Assembly: GCA_964035575.1 (NCBI GenBank)
Contig: OZ037900.1
Location: 434,001 to 498,000, forward strand
Source: Rhynchopus sp. YZ270_cl-10
Lineage: Eukaryota; Euglenozoa; Diplonemea; Diplonemida; Diplonemidae
Direction: 5' to 3'
Length of the DNA stretch: 64,000 nucleotides
How positions within the stretch are numbered: position 1 is the stretch's first letter; each line of letters starts with the position of its first letter. This document shows, in pieces, positions 44,913 to 54,845 of this stretch. Position numbers and translations under genes: made by a program. The notes under the pieces are model-generated. The model was not told the DNA's origin. It worked only from the letters and a program-made list of their open reading frames with translations, and did no database searches.

Positions 44913-45702
44913 ACCATAGTACCATAGTACCATAGTACCATAGTACCATAGTACCATAGTACCATAGTACCATAGTACCATAGTACCATAGTACCATAGT
45001 ACCATAGTACCATAGTACCATAGTACCATAGTACCATAGTACCATAGTACCATAGTACCATAGTACCATAGTACCATAGTACCATAGTACCATAGTACCA
45101 TAGTACCATAGTACCATAGTACCATAGTACCATAGTACCATAGTACCATAGTACCATAGTACCATAGTACCATAGTACCATAGTACCATAGTACCATAGT
45201 ACCATAGTACCATAGTACCATAGTACCATAGTACCATAGTACCATAGTACCATAGTACCATAGTACCATAGTACCATAGTACCATAGTACCATAGTACCA
45301 TAGTACCATAGTACCATAGTACCATAGTACCATAGTACCATAGTACCATAGTACCATAGTACCATAGTACCATAGTACCATAGTACCATAGTACCATAGT
45401 ACCATAGTACCATAGTACCATAGTACCATAGTACCATAGTACCATAGTACCATAGTACCATAGTACCATAGTACCATAGTACCATAGTACCATAGTACCA
45501 TAGTACCATAGTACCATAGTACCATAGTACCATAGTACCATAGTACCATAGTACCATAGTACCATAGTACCATAGTACCATAGTACCATAGTACCATAGT
45601 ACCATAGTACCATAGTACCATAGTACCATAGTACCATAGTACCATAGTACCATAGTACCATAGTACCATAGTACCATAGTACCATAGTACCATAGTACCA
45701 TA
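44913..45702. repeat. (ACCATAGT)n satellite, about 98 copies
   Basis: Near-perfect 8-bp array of 790 bp. The unit ACCATAGT equals the right end of its host element (ACACCAT) plus the AGT target duplication, suggesting it grew from an element-end junction. Long ORFs here are artefacts. Confidence 0.95.
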
Positions 45703-45983
45703 AGATCGTTGTGCATGAAGTGTGGGACACAAAAAATATCCAGCCGTCCCTGTATCAGTTGAGGAAGGGTTTGGGAGGAATGGTCGAGGACATCATAAGC
45801 CTACGTGGGGGCGGTACGTGGCCAATAGTTCACCTGTCACATCAGCAGCGATGCGACGTACGATTCTGACGCTGGCCAGCAACAGGCGGACGCAGGACAG
45901 GATCCGAGCGTTCTGCCTACAGGACAAGGAGCTGCGCGAGGAGTTCGACACAGCGCCAACGTAGGGCGTTGACCTCTTCCTTC

Positions 45984-46158
45984 GTACACAGTACACAGTA
46001 CACAGTACACAGTACACAGTACACAGTACACAGTACACAGTACACAGTACACAGTACACAGTACACAGTACACAGTACACAGTACACAGTACACAGTACA
46101 CAGTACACAGTACACAGTACACAGTACACAGTACACAGTACACAGTACACAGTACACA
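45984..46158. repeat. (GTACACA)25 satellite
   Basis: 175 bp of a 7-bp unit. A short piece recurs at 46350-46370. All overlapping VYCVLCT-type ORFs are artefacts. Confidence 0.95.
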
Positions 46159-46528
46159 CCGGCAAACATGGTCAAAATCAGGTGGAATATACAGAAGTAC
46201 ATCATGGGGGGGTAGGGAACAGGTAGCGCCGCAGGCGCACGGTACCCAACTTTTTTCTTTTTTCTTTTCCCTTTTCTCTGCTTTCTTTTGATTGCGCGAG
46301 CCGATTGCTCTCCACGGTGGGGTCATATGTGTGTCCAAAACTATCTGAAGTACACAGTACACAGTACAGTACTGTGGGGAAAAAATCCACTGTAAACCAA
46401 ATTATAAAATGACACACCCCCCCTATTTTGACAGGTCCTTGACATGTCCTTGACATGTCCTTGACATGTCCTTGACATGTCCTTGACATGTCCTTGACAT
46501 GTCCTCGACAGGTGTACGGTAACACCAT

Positions 46529-46868
46529 AGTAGAAAAAATCAAAAAAATATGCCTTTTTTTGACTCCCTTTTTTATCTTCAGCCCGACCCAAGGCATACA
46601 TCCCAAGCGAGTTGCGTTTCTCACGCGCTTTTGTGATCTGGCGAAAAATTCTTGTACATTCTCACATGACCGGTTTTCTTACCAAAATCCTCACTGTGAT
46701 GCGAGAATGGGGTGCCACTTCCATGCGACGCACTTCGGATGTATGCGCCCCCCACCCACCCCAATACGTAGCAAAGCTGCGCAAACACTTTCCCGGTTGC
46801 TCTATTTTATTCATATTTATTGTCATTTGTTGGTGTCCACCGGCATAATATGCGATTTCGTTTCCTGT
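46529..46868. other. 3' flank of ANK1, no gene seen
   Basis: Mixed sequence with no repeat recognised. The last 40 bases resemble the 3' flanks of ANK2 and ANK3. Confidence 0.45.
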
Positions 46869-48635
46869 TTATTTCCTTGTGTACTTTTTGTTTCTCAAGA
46901 TCCGGCAACATTCATAAGAACATTCTTCCGTAGCAATGTCCATTGCTGTCCTGCCATCCTCGTCCTGCACAGACTTGTCCGCACCGTAATCGATAAGCAT
47001 CTGCATAATGTCGGGGTACGAGGCTTCTGCTGCCATGTGCAAGGCAGTGCAGTTTCCAGGTGCGTGTAGGTCCACCCCTTGACTCAGGACATAGCGCACG
47101 AAGTCGGTGGATCCTTGAGACACGGCCTTAGTGAGAAACGTGTTGCCCCCGTTGTCTGCAGCATGCACGTCAGCACCAGCTTCGACCAGTATCTTTATTC
47201 TGTCCATTCCCCCCGCACCTCGACCTGCCGCAGCAAGCAGGGGCGTGGATCCGGTACCGTTTGTTGTGTTCACGTCTGCCCCTGCCTTGATGAGCGTTGC
47301 GCACAGTGCGGCAGTTCCATAGTGCGGCACTGCATATGCCAGTGGTGTGTCCCCAGAGGTGTTCCGCGCATCAATCGGTGCACCTGCTGCAATAAGCTCA
47401 CGCGAGGTGTCGACAAACGCACCTAAGGCTGCAAAGTGGAGGGGTGTCATGTCATCTTCGTTGCGTGCGTCAACGGCTGCACCACGCTTCAGGAGCATCC
47501 GCACCAGCTCCGCTCGTTCGTTGTCTTGACCGTCGTCGATGCCGGTTACGGCGTGCAGCATGGTGTTGCCCTCATGGTCCACGACAGACACAGACGCACC
47601 CTTCCCAAGCAGACACACCACCATCTCCCTGCGCCCCTTCTCCAACGCGTCATAGAGCAGCGTCACGCCAAAGTCGTTTATAGGTTCGTCCACAGACACC
47701 CCGTACTCCACGAGCAGTGCGACCGACGCAACTGTATCCACGTCATCATCCTCCAAGGACTCCGCCACAGCAGCGAGCAGGCTCCGCTGCTCCGGTCCCA
47801 GTTCCAGTGCGCCACGTCCAATCAGCACGCGCAGACAGTCGTGGCTTTCACGAGCGGCAATGCGGAGTGGGCTGTGCCCCTCGTCGTTCGGCACACCCAT
47901 GTCGGCCCCAGCCTCAAGGAGGAGCTCAAGGCAGGCAGGCTGGCGACATCCTGCAGCAACCGTGAGTGCTGTCTCGCCATCGTCGAGTGCGTCCACCGAC
48001 ACCCCATGCACCAGCAGCTCACGTACGCACTCGTCATGACCTTTGCACACGGCCAGGTGGAGACAAGAGTCTTCCTCCTCCTCAATCGGAGCAATGCGGA
48101 CACCTGCACGTATCAGGAGGCGAAGATACTCAACGTTCCCAGTGTCGCACGCCCCACACACTGCTAGGTACAGATATCCCTCAAGCACGTCTGCATCCAA
48201 CAAGGCTGTGAAGAAGGAGGCTGGAAGGGAGGCCAGCACGCAGATGGGAATGGCTATCTCAGAGGCCTGCCCATCTGAGAACGTGACACCCATCCCAAGC
48301 ATGTACCGGAGCACATCCTCATCAGCCGATGCCACTGCTGTCGCAAGCGCGCAGCACACTGGAGAATTGTACCACATCAATACCTTCACACAGTCAAGGT
48401 GTCCCCCTTTGATTGCAGCATGCAGCGCACTGTCGTTGTTCACACCTTTCCTGCAGTCCGCACCACAGTCAGCAAGAAACTCTACCACATCCGCGTGGCC
48501 CAGAGACGCTGCGATGTGCACTGGAGTCTCGTTGTCCTCAACGCACACCTCCAGCCCAACCCCAGCAGCAACCAGCCGCTTCACAGCTGCAAGATCCCCA
48601 ATGCGTGCAGCCTCGCACAGCGGCTCCTGCGCCAT
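46869..48635 (-). CDS. Ankyrin-repeat protein ANK1
   Basis: 588 aa, single exon, no other domain. About 15 ankyrin repeats fill the chain from residue 5 to 580, for example NETPVHIAASLGHADVVEFL, DDMTPLHFAALGAFVDTSRE and CTALHMAAEASYPDIMQMLI. It ends with the conserved tail TEECSYECCRILRNKKYTRK. Ankyrin repeats bind proteins; no signal peptide or membrane segment is seen, so a cytosolic or nuclear role is likely. It is one of three tandem paralogs alternating with the P genes. The first 60 residues and the C-terminal third are nearly the same in all three; residues about 75-200 vary most. The start ATG is in a conserved context (CATGATGATG in antisense) in all three. Confidence 0.85.
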   Translation of the reverse strand: MAQEPLCEAARIGDLAAVKRLVAAGVGLEVCVEDNETPVHIAASLGHADVVEFLADCGADCRKGVNNDSALHAAIKGGHLDCVKVLMWYNSPVCCALATAVASADEDVLRYMLGMGVTFSDGQASEIAIPICVLASLPASFFTALLDADVLEGYLYLAVCGACDTGNVEYLRLLIRAGVRIAPIEEEEDSCLHLAVCKGHDECVRELLVHGVSVDALDDGETALTVAAGCRQPACLELLLEAGADMGVPNDEGHSPLRIAARESHDCLRVLIGRGALELGPEQRSLLAAVAESLEDDDVDTVASVALLVEYGVSVDEPINDFGVTLLYDALEKGRREMVVCLLGKGASVSVVDHEGNTMLHAVTGIDDGQDNERAELVRMLLKRGAAVDARNEDDMTPLHFAALGAFVDTSRELIAAGAPIDARNTSGDTPLAYAVPHYGTAALCATLIKAGADVNTTNGTGSTPLLAAAGRGAGGMDRIKILVEAGADVHAADNGGNTFLTKAVSQGSTDFVRYVLSQGVDLHAPGNCTALHMAAEASYPDIMQMLIDYGADKSVQDEDGRTAMDIATEECSYECCRILRNKKYTRK

Positions 48636-49796
48636 GATGATGTGACTGTGGTGCTGTGAGGTGTGGTTGATGACTGAGTGAAATAAGGAAAAAAGCAGTG
48701 AGGGTAATTCTGGCGTAAACTATGGCCCCTTCTGTGAGGCGCGGTGCCACTTTCCCACTCATGTTGAGGTTCTGTTTGTGCAACCACACTTTTGGCAAAC
48801 ACATGCACCACTGCCCCACACAGCATGGCAACTCAGTGGCCTACTTCTCGTTCATTTCCGTTGCGTGGTAGGGGTGAGAGAAATTATTGTTCAAAAGACC
48901 CCCACTTTTCTTTTCGGGAAGGTTTCACTCTGGGGAGTGACATCAGGAGGGGGGGTGCGGTTTTGTTCTTTGGTGTTGCAACAGGTAGGCTGAGGTGGGG
49001 GGTGATGGGGTTCTACTTCGCACCTTTGTGCAAAGCTCGCACTCTCCCCTCTTGCAAAAGCGTAGTCCTTCTGCAGCGTGGCAGCGTTGCTCAAAAGCTC
49101 TTTGCTTTGAGCAGTGCTGACGGCAGGTGAAAACAGGGTTAGATAGACCTGATGCGTGTGTATAGGTTCGTAGTGGGTGCATAGCCTGCTACGTACACAA
49201 CACGCACACAGAAAAGCGAAGAGAGAGAATAAAGTGGGGAGAGGCGAATATGGTGAAGACTGCCCACACATCACCACAAAAGACGTCACACACCTTTCGT
49301 AGAACAAAGTACGACAAATGAAAGGGGAAGTGAAGTTGATAGTCCACAACGCCTCTGGGACGCAGGTACTCACGCTTCACGGGGAAAAGATGTGAAGAGA
49401 TGGGATTATATGAATAAGGTTTGTAAGTGCAAACACCGTAAGATAAATGAGTCAAGTGCACTCATCTAAAGATGTAAGGCAACTCAAAGGTTAAATGTAA
49501 ACTAGAAAGGCAAAGAGGAAACAAAAAGCAAGGTTTTTGCAAGATTCAAACACTCGCGTGTATTGATTACCAAAAAAGCGGAATAACAAACAAATTTCCA
49601 AGCCAATATCAAACTAAGGGGAAAAACTCATCATGTACACACATGCAGAGCTTTTCTCAATTAAAACCAAAAAACAATCAAAAACGCGAACTCGTTATTC
49701 TTCAGTGCACACCCACACAAACACACCCAACGGATGCAGACAAGAGAAAACTTACCACACAATATCTCTTTGTGTTGCTTATGTGGTCCCACATCA
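48636..49796. other. ANK1-P1 spacer, copied almost exactly at 53745-54845
   Basis: From about 48750 on, this spacer matches 53799-54845 with no difference noticed. The 160-aa minus ORF at 48891-49373 occurs in both copies, but since the DNA is identical this does not show that it is coding. The stretch from 49067 back to 49030 (TAQSKELLSNAATLQKDYAF) follows a pyrimidine-rich CAG and could be an exon. Confidence 0.55.
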
Positions 49797-51277
49797 CTAG
49801 ACCCTGGTGTGTCGACTCCCTGCGTCGTCAATAATGACACGCACCTGCCCAGGGCGTTCACGCATGTTCAGCTCGCACACCTGCATCAGACTCACCCCAC
49901 GGGTACCTTTGAGGGTGACAATCACGGCAAGCTTTGTCTCACCTTCAGCTTGCTTTGCACAACGTATCGAGGCGATGTGGTGCCCTGCAAGCATAGATGT
50001 GAGGGTGCTCCTGAGGCGTGCCGGGCGGGAGGCAAGCGTGGCAGGGAGGTACCCGATCCAGAGCTCTGTCGTGGTGCGTGCGAGCATCGTGCCCCGCCAA
50101 TGGGTGCGGCCTTCTGCACCCCCTCCACTGCCACACAGCTCCTCTTTGCGTGCCTGTGGCTCTGCAAGCTCAGCTGTGCATTCGTCTTCAGTAGGCAGGT
50201 TGTGACGCACACCACAGAGAACAGCCATCTCACGCAACGCACCCAACAGACGCACCCTGTCCCTGCTCCCCACACACGGCACCCTCAGGGTCTTCCCAAT
50301 CTCCGGGAACCGCAGCTCCCCTTCCTCCAACACCACCTCCCTCACCTCAGGCCGCTCCACCCCATTTCTGCTGTACCTCAAGGCCTTCCCAAAACGGTCC
50401 CCCTTCACCACAATCCGCCCGATCTCAGACAGATTGTTGACGTTCCACCATGACACAGACTGCACTGCCTTGGTCTCCCCAGTTCGTGACACCTCGACTG
50501 CGGAAGGGGGGTTGTTGCAACGTCGCACTGAGGTTGCTTCAAGACCACGCCGTGAGACAGAAACGCTGAATTCAACCGAATCTCCAACAGACGGAGCGTA
50601 CTTCTTGCATTGCGAGATATGGCAGAAGAGGTACCCAGTGTGGAGTGCAGGGTCCCTTGAGGTCGAGGTTGGAGTCACAACACCTGCGGGGATCACCACC
50701 GGCGCGTCAGGGAGGACCACACCATGTCCTCTCTGTGTCCAGGAGACAATCCGACCATGCAGACGCGCGCTGCTGTCCACCACACCACGCACCGTGATGA
50801 CATCCGCCCCCTTCCCTGCAAGCTTGGCCTCCTGCGGGGTCGTTGTTGCCACCCCATTGACATGAGTGATCTGCATCCCCACCACCACCCCTGCCACAGA
50901 CGCAGGCAGCCCAGCCACAACCTTCCGCACCACACACCCCTCCCCCAGCACCATCCCCAACGAAGCGCCTTCCGCACGATGTATCGACAGCGACACCACA
51001 ACAGGGCCAAGCCCAGGGGGAGAAGAAGAAGAAGAAGCAGAAGGCGAAGGCGAAGGAGAGCACGGTGCAGAGGCAGTGGACGCAGCCTCAGATGAGGAGG
51101 ATGAGCCCTCGCAGTGCACAGCAGTGCTTGGGGTTGTGGACGGTGGTGACGAAGGGGTCATTGTAGAGAAGAAGGGGAAGAGGGGGTTTGAACAAAGAAA
51201 TATTCTGTTGTGAGGTTTGCCGAGAGGTGAGAGGTGAATGTGGTGAAGGGGGGTGGCCTTTGTGGTGGAGTCGTTAA
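48750..51277. repeat. Duplicated block, copy 1 (pair with 53799-56326)
   Basis: 2.53 kb shared with 53799-56326 at an offset of 5049 bp. It covers the spacer and the whole P gene. The only differences I noticed fall in the Ser/Ala codon tract near 51017-51055. Similarity drops sharply on both sides, where the ankyrin genes and the 5' flank of P have diverged. Confidence 0.9.
49797..51161 (-). CDS. PDZ / cold-shock / RRM-like protein P1
   Basis: 454 aa, one exon. A Ser-rich N-terminus (1-50) leads to a PDZ domain at 54-127: GASLGMVL is the carboxylate-binding loop, and GMQITHVNGV is the usual GD-x-I-x-x-V-N-G-type strand. Residues 133-214 look like a cold-shock domain: HGRIVSWTQRGHGVVLPD, GYLFCHISQC, then GDSVEFSVSVSRRGLEATSV, with a 20-residue insert in the loop. 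The C-terminus 366-445 may be an RRM (ELWIGYLPATL as RNP2-like strand). CSD and RRM bind single-stranded RNA or DNA; PDZ binds C-terminal peptides. The protein could link RNA to a partner. It alternates with the ankyrin paralogs on the same strand. I know no standard family with this order. Confidence 0.7.
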   Translation of the reverse strand: MTPSSPPSTTPSTAVHCEGSSSSSEAASTASAPCSPSPSPSASSSSSPPGLGPVVVSLSIHRAEGASLGMVLGEGCVVRKVVAGLPASVAGVVVGMQITHVNGVATTTPQEAKLAGKGADVITVRGVVDSSARLHGRIVSWTQRGHGVVLPDAPVVIPAGVVTPTSTSRDPALHTGYLFCHISQCKKYAPSVGDSVEFSVSVSRRGLEATSVRRCNNPPSAVEVSRTGETKAVQSVSWWNVNNLSEIGRIVVKGDRFGKALRYSRNGVERPEVREVVLEEGELRFPEIGKTLRVPCVGSRDRVRLLGALREMAVLCGVRHNLPTEDECTAELAEPQARKEELCGSGGGAEGRTHWRGTMLARTTTELWIGYLPATLASRPARLRSTLTSMLAGHHIASIRCAKQAEGETKLAVIVTLKGTRGVSLMQVCELNMRERPGQVRVIIDDAGSRHTRV

Positions 51278-51962
51278 GCTTACGGCAGCTTTGTTATCGA
51301 TGTGATGTAATGGGGAGGAGGAGGAACTGGTGGTAGTGACTGAGGGTGGTACTTTACAAAAATGGGGGGTGGGTCTCTGTGTTTTTTGTGTAGTGACTCC
51401 GTTTTATCTTCAACGCAATTCCCCTGACAGAAGAGGAGGGAGAAGAAGCAGAAGTTGCCGATCCCTTTCCCACCGGTGGCTCTAGTTTATTTCTATTTGA
51501 AAAAATAAGAAATGTTTATTTAAATATTAGATTCACGAAGACTCTCGTGCTTAGTCACCTTGATCACATTCGTTATCATGCAGCAACATATGCGCTGGTT
51601 TCCCACAAGTTTGTTGTCAGGGATGATGTTTTTTTCCCAGCTATTTGTATTTTTTGGCACGTACGATCAAGTGTTCGAGCATGTGCAAGGTGTAGCGCGG
51701 GTATGTCAAACTGGGCGACGGCAGCTGCGCATAAGTAAAACAACTTGATAACGTGTAGACACCTTCGTGTGGAGCTCCGCGCAGCCGTTCCTCGCCCAGC
51801 TATAGTTCCGTGGATACCGTCACTGCGTCCTCGTACCGCCTACACTGGTCAGGTGTAACGAACGGGGATCGAGGGAAACCCAGTATGGCTAGGCACTAGG
51901 GGCGAGATCGTTTGGGTAGGGTATCTATTTTCCCCGCCCACCCTGACACCTTCTGGTTAGGT
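51162..51962. other. P1-ANK2 spacer
   Basis: 5' flank of P1, then a CTAAGC hairpin repeat (51538-51580), then about 200 bp (51750-51960) related to 56537-56785 (GACACCTTCGTGTG, CCTCGCC-AGCTAT). CCCTTTCCCACCGGTGGCTC with CTAGTTTATTTC recurs at 56493-56523. No gene seen. Confidence 0.5.
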
Positions 51963-53744
51963 TCACACTCGATTTGGCTGCCAGTTTATCGTGTATTTTT
52001 TGTTTCTCAAGATCCGGCAACATTCATAAGAACATTCTTCCGTAGCAATGTCCATTGCTGTCCTGCCATCCTCGTCCTGCACAGACTTGTCCGCACCTAA
52101 ATTGATAAGCATCTGCATAATGTCAGGTTCCGAGGCTTCTGCTGCCATGTGCAAGGCAGTGCAGTTTCCAGGTGCGCGTAGGTCCACCCCTTTAATCAGG
52201 GCATAGCGCACTAAGTCGATGGATCCTTGAGACACGGCCTTAGTGAGAAACGTATTGCCCCCTTCGTCTGCAACATGCACGTCAGCACCAGCTTCGACCA
52301 GTACCTTTGCTGTGTCCAGTCCCCCTCGACCTGCCGCAGCAAGCAGGGGCGTGGATCCGGTACCGTTTGTTGCGTTCACGTCTGCCCCTGCCTTGATGAG
52401 GTGTACGCACAGTGCGGCACCTCCATAGCGCTGTGCTGCAAAAACCAGTGGTGTGTCCCCAGAGGTGTTCCGCGCATCAATCGATGCACCTGCTGCAATA
52501 AGCTCACGCGAGGTGTCGAAAAATGCACCTAAGGCTGCATAGTGGAGGGGTGTCATGTCGTCTTCGTTGCGTGCGTCAACGGCTGCACCACGCTTCAGGA
52601 GCATCCGCACCAGCTCCGCTCGTACGTGGTCTTCAGCGCCGTCGATGATGTGGGATACGGCGTGCAGCATGGTGTTGCCCGCAGGGTTCACGACAGACAC
52701 AGACGCACCCTTCCCAAGCAGACACACCACCATCTTCATGTGCCCCTTCTCCAACGCGTCATAGAGCAGCGTCACGCCAAAGTCGTTGATAGGTTCGTCC
52801 ACAGACACCCCGTAGTCCACGAGCAGTTCGGCCGACACAACTGTATCCACGTCACGATCCCCCAAGGACTCCGCCACGGCAGCGAGCAGGCTCCCATCCT
52901 CAGGTTCCAGTTCCAGTGCGCCACATTCAATCAGCAGGAACAGACAGAGGAAGCTTTCACGAGCGGCAATGTGGAGTGGGCTGTGCCCCTCGTCGTTCGG
53001 CACACCCATGTCGGCCCCAGCCTCAAGGAGGAGCTCAAGGCAGGCAGGCTGGCGACATCCTGCAGCAACCGTGAGTGCTGTCTCGCCATCGTTGAGTGCG
53101 TCCACCGACACCCCATACACCAGCAGCTCACGTACGCACTCGAGGTGTCCTTTGCACACGGCTATGTGGAGACAAGAGTCTTCCTCCTCCTCAATCGGAG
53201 CAGTGCGGACACCTGCACGCATCAAGATGCGAAGATACTCAACGTTCCCACTGTCGCACGCCCCACGCGCCACTAAGTACAGATATCCCTCAAGCACGCC
53301 CGCATCCAACAAGGCTGTGAAGAAGGAGGCTGGAAGGGAGGCCATCGCGGCGATACCAGGGGCCACGATAGGGAGCTGCCCATCTGAGAACGTGACACCC
53401 ATCCCAAGCATGTACCGGAGCACATCCTCATATCCAGTCACTATTGCATTGATGAGCGCTCCGGACACTGGAGCATTGTACCACATCAATACCTTCACAC
53501 AGTCAAGGTGCCCCCCTTTGATTGCAATACGTAGCGTTGTGCTGTTGTTCACATAACGGCTGCAGTCCGCACCACAGTCAGCAAGAAACTCTACCACATC
53601 CGCGTGGCCCAGAGACGCTGCGATGTGCACTGGAGTCTCGTCGTCCTCACAGCACACCTCCAGCCCAGCCCCAGCAGCAACCAGCCGCTTCACAGCTGCA
53701 AGATCCCCAATGCGTGCAGCCTCGCACAGCGGCTCCTTCGCCAT
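51963..53744 (-). CDS. Ankyrin-repeat protein ANK2
   Basis: 593 aa, taking the ATG at 53742-53744 that matches ANK1 and ANK3 (the frame opens 21 codons earlier in diverged DNA). Same repeat layout as ANK1. The C-terminus differs, ending KKYTINWQPNRV instead of KKYTRK because the stop lies later. The most divergent part again lies at residues about 75-200 (for example NAPVSGALINAIVTGYEDVL, later ARGACDSGNVEYLRILMRAG). It lies between P1 and P2 on the same strand. No partner can be named. Confidence 0.85.
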   Translation of the reverse strand: MAKEPLCEAARIGDLAAVKRLVAAGAGLEVCCEDDETPVHIAASLGHADVVEFLADCGADCSRYVNNSTTLRIAIKGGHLDCVKVLMWYNAPVSGALINAIVTGYEDVLRYMLGMGVTFSDGQLPIVAPGIAAMASLPASFFTALLDAGVLEGYLYLVARGACDSGNVEYLRILMRAGVRTAPIEEEEDSCLHIAVCKGHLECVRELLVYGVSVDALNDGETALTVAAGCRQPACLELLLEAGADMGVPNDEGHSPLHIAARESFLCLFLLIECGALELEPEDGSLLAAVAESLGDRDVDTVVSAELLVDYGVSVDEPINDFGVTLLYDALEKGHMKMVVCLLGKGASVSVVNPAGNTMLHAVSHIIDGAEDHVRAELVRMLLKRGAAVDARNEDDMTPLHYAALGAFFDTSRELIAAGASIDARNTSGDTPLVFAAQRYGGAALCVHLIKAGADVNATNGTGSTPLLAAAGRGGLDTAKVLVEAGADVHVADEGGNTFLTKAVSQGSIDLVRYALIKGVDLRAPGNCTALHMAAEASEPDIMQMLINLGADKSVQDEDGRTAMDIATEECSYECCRILRNKKYTINWQPNRV

Positions 53745-54845
53745 GATGATGTGACTGTGGTGCTGTGAGGTGTGGTGGGGACAAAGGAAGCACCACCGCC
53801 TTCCCACTCATGTTGAGGTTCTGTTTGTGCAACCACACTTTTGGCAAACACATGCACCACTGCCCCACACAGCATGGCAACTCAGTGGCCTACTTCTCGT
53901 TCATTTCCGTTGCGTGGTAGGGGTGAGAGAAATTATTGTTCAAAAGACCCCCACTTTTCTTTTCGGGAAGGTTTCACTCTGGGGAGTGACATCAGGAGGG
54001 GGGGTGCGGTTTTGTTCTTTGGTGTTGCAACAGGTAGGCTGAGGTGGGGGGTGATGGGGTTCTACTTCGCACCTTTGTGCAAAGCTCGCACTCTCCCCTC
54101 TTGCAAAAGCGTAGTCCTTCTGCAGCGTGGCAGCGTTGCTCAAAAGCTCTTTGCTTTGAGCAGTGCTGACGGCAGGTGAAAACAGGGTTAGATAGACCTG
54201 ATGCGTGTGTATAGGTTCGTAGTGGGTGCATAGCCTGCTACGTACACAACACGCACACAGAAAAGCGAAGAGAGAGAATAAAGTGGGGAGAGGCGAATAT
54301 GGTGAAGACTGCCCACACATCACCACAAAAGACGTCACACACCTTTCGTAGAACAAAGTACGACAAATGAAAGGGGAAGTGAAGTTGATAGTCCACAACG
54401 CCTCTGGGACGCAGGTACTCACGCTTCACGGGGAAAAGATGTGAAGAGATGGGATTATATGAATAAGGTTTGTAAGTGCAAACACCGTAAGATAAATGAG
54501 TCAAGTGCACTCATCTAAAGATGTAAGGCAACTCAAAGGTTAAATGTAAACTAGAAAGGCAAAGAGGAAACAAAAAGCAAGGTTTTTGCAAGATTCAAAC
54601 ACTCGCGTGTATTGATTACCAAAAAAGCGGAATAACAAACAAATTTCCAAGCCAATATCAAACTAAGGGGAAAAACTCATCATGTACACACATGCAGAGC
54701 TTTTCTCAATTAAAACCAAAAAACAATCAAAAACGCGAACTCGTTATTCTTCAGTGCACACCCACACAAACACACCCAACGGATGCAGACAAGAGAAAAC
54801 TTACCACACAATATCTCTTTGTGTTGCTTATGTGGTCCCACATCA
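53745..54845. other. ANK2-P2 spacer
   Basis: Near-identical copy of 48696-49796, apart from a roughly 60-bp difference directly 5' of the ankyrin gene. No gene supported. Confidence 0.5.

Larger units (their letters stand above)
44661..46528. mobile_element. TIR element with GACATGTC repeats and two satellites (element H)
   Basis: Ends ATGGTGTTACCG (44661-44672) and complement (46517-46528); AGT flanks both sides, a 3-bp target duplication. Subterminal TTGACATGTCC repeats lie at 44686-44725 and 46433-46512; the unit contains the palindrome GACATGTC. The interior holds an 8-bp satellite, a 280-bp coding-like relic (45705-45983, frames with DTKNIQPSLYQLRKGLGG), a 7-bp satellite and one 120-bp pyrimidine repeat. 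No intact gene. Confidence 0.75.

Noticed and set aside
44751-45732. Three long ORFs of about 285-321 aa (YYGTMVLW repeats)
   Set aside because: An 8-bp satellite read in three frames; no start context or composition of a real protein.
47436-48167. 243-aa + strand ORFs opposite the ankyrin genes (also 52542 and 57347)
   Set aside because: Antisense shadow of conserved ankyrin codons, kept in all three copies only because the sense strand is.
48891-49373. 160-aa ORF as a confirmed gene
   Set aside because: Found in both copies of the duplicated block, but the whole block is identical, so this is no evidence of selection.
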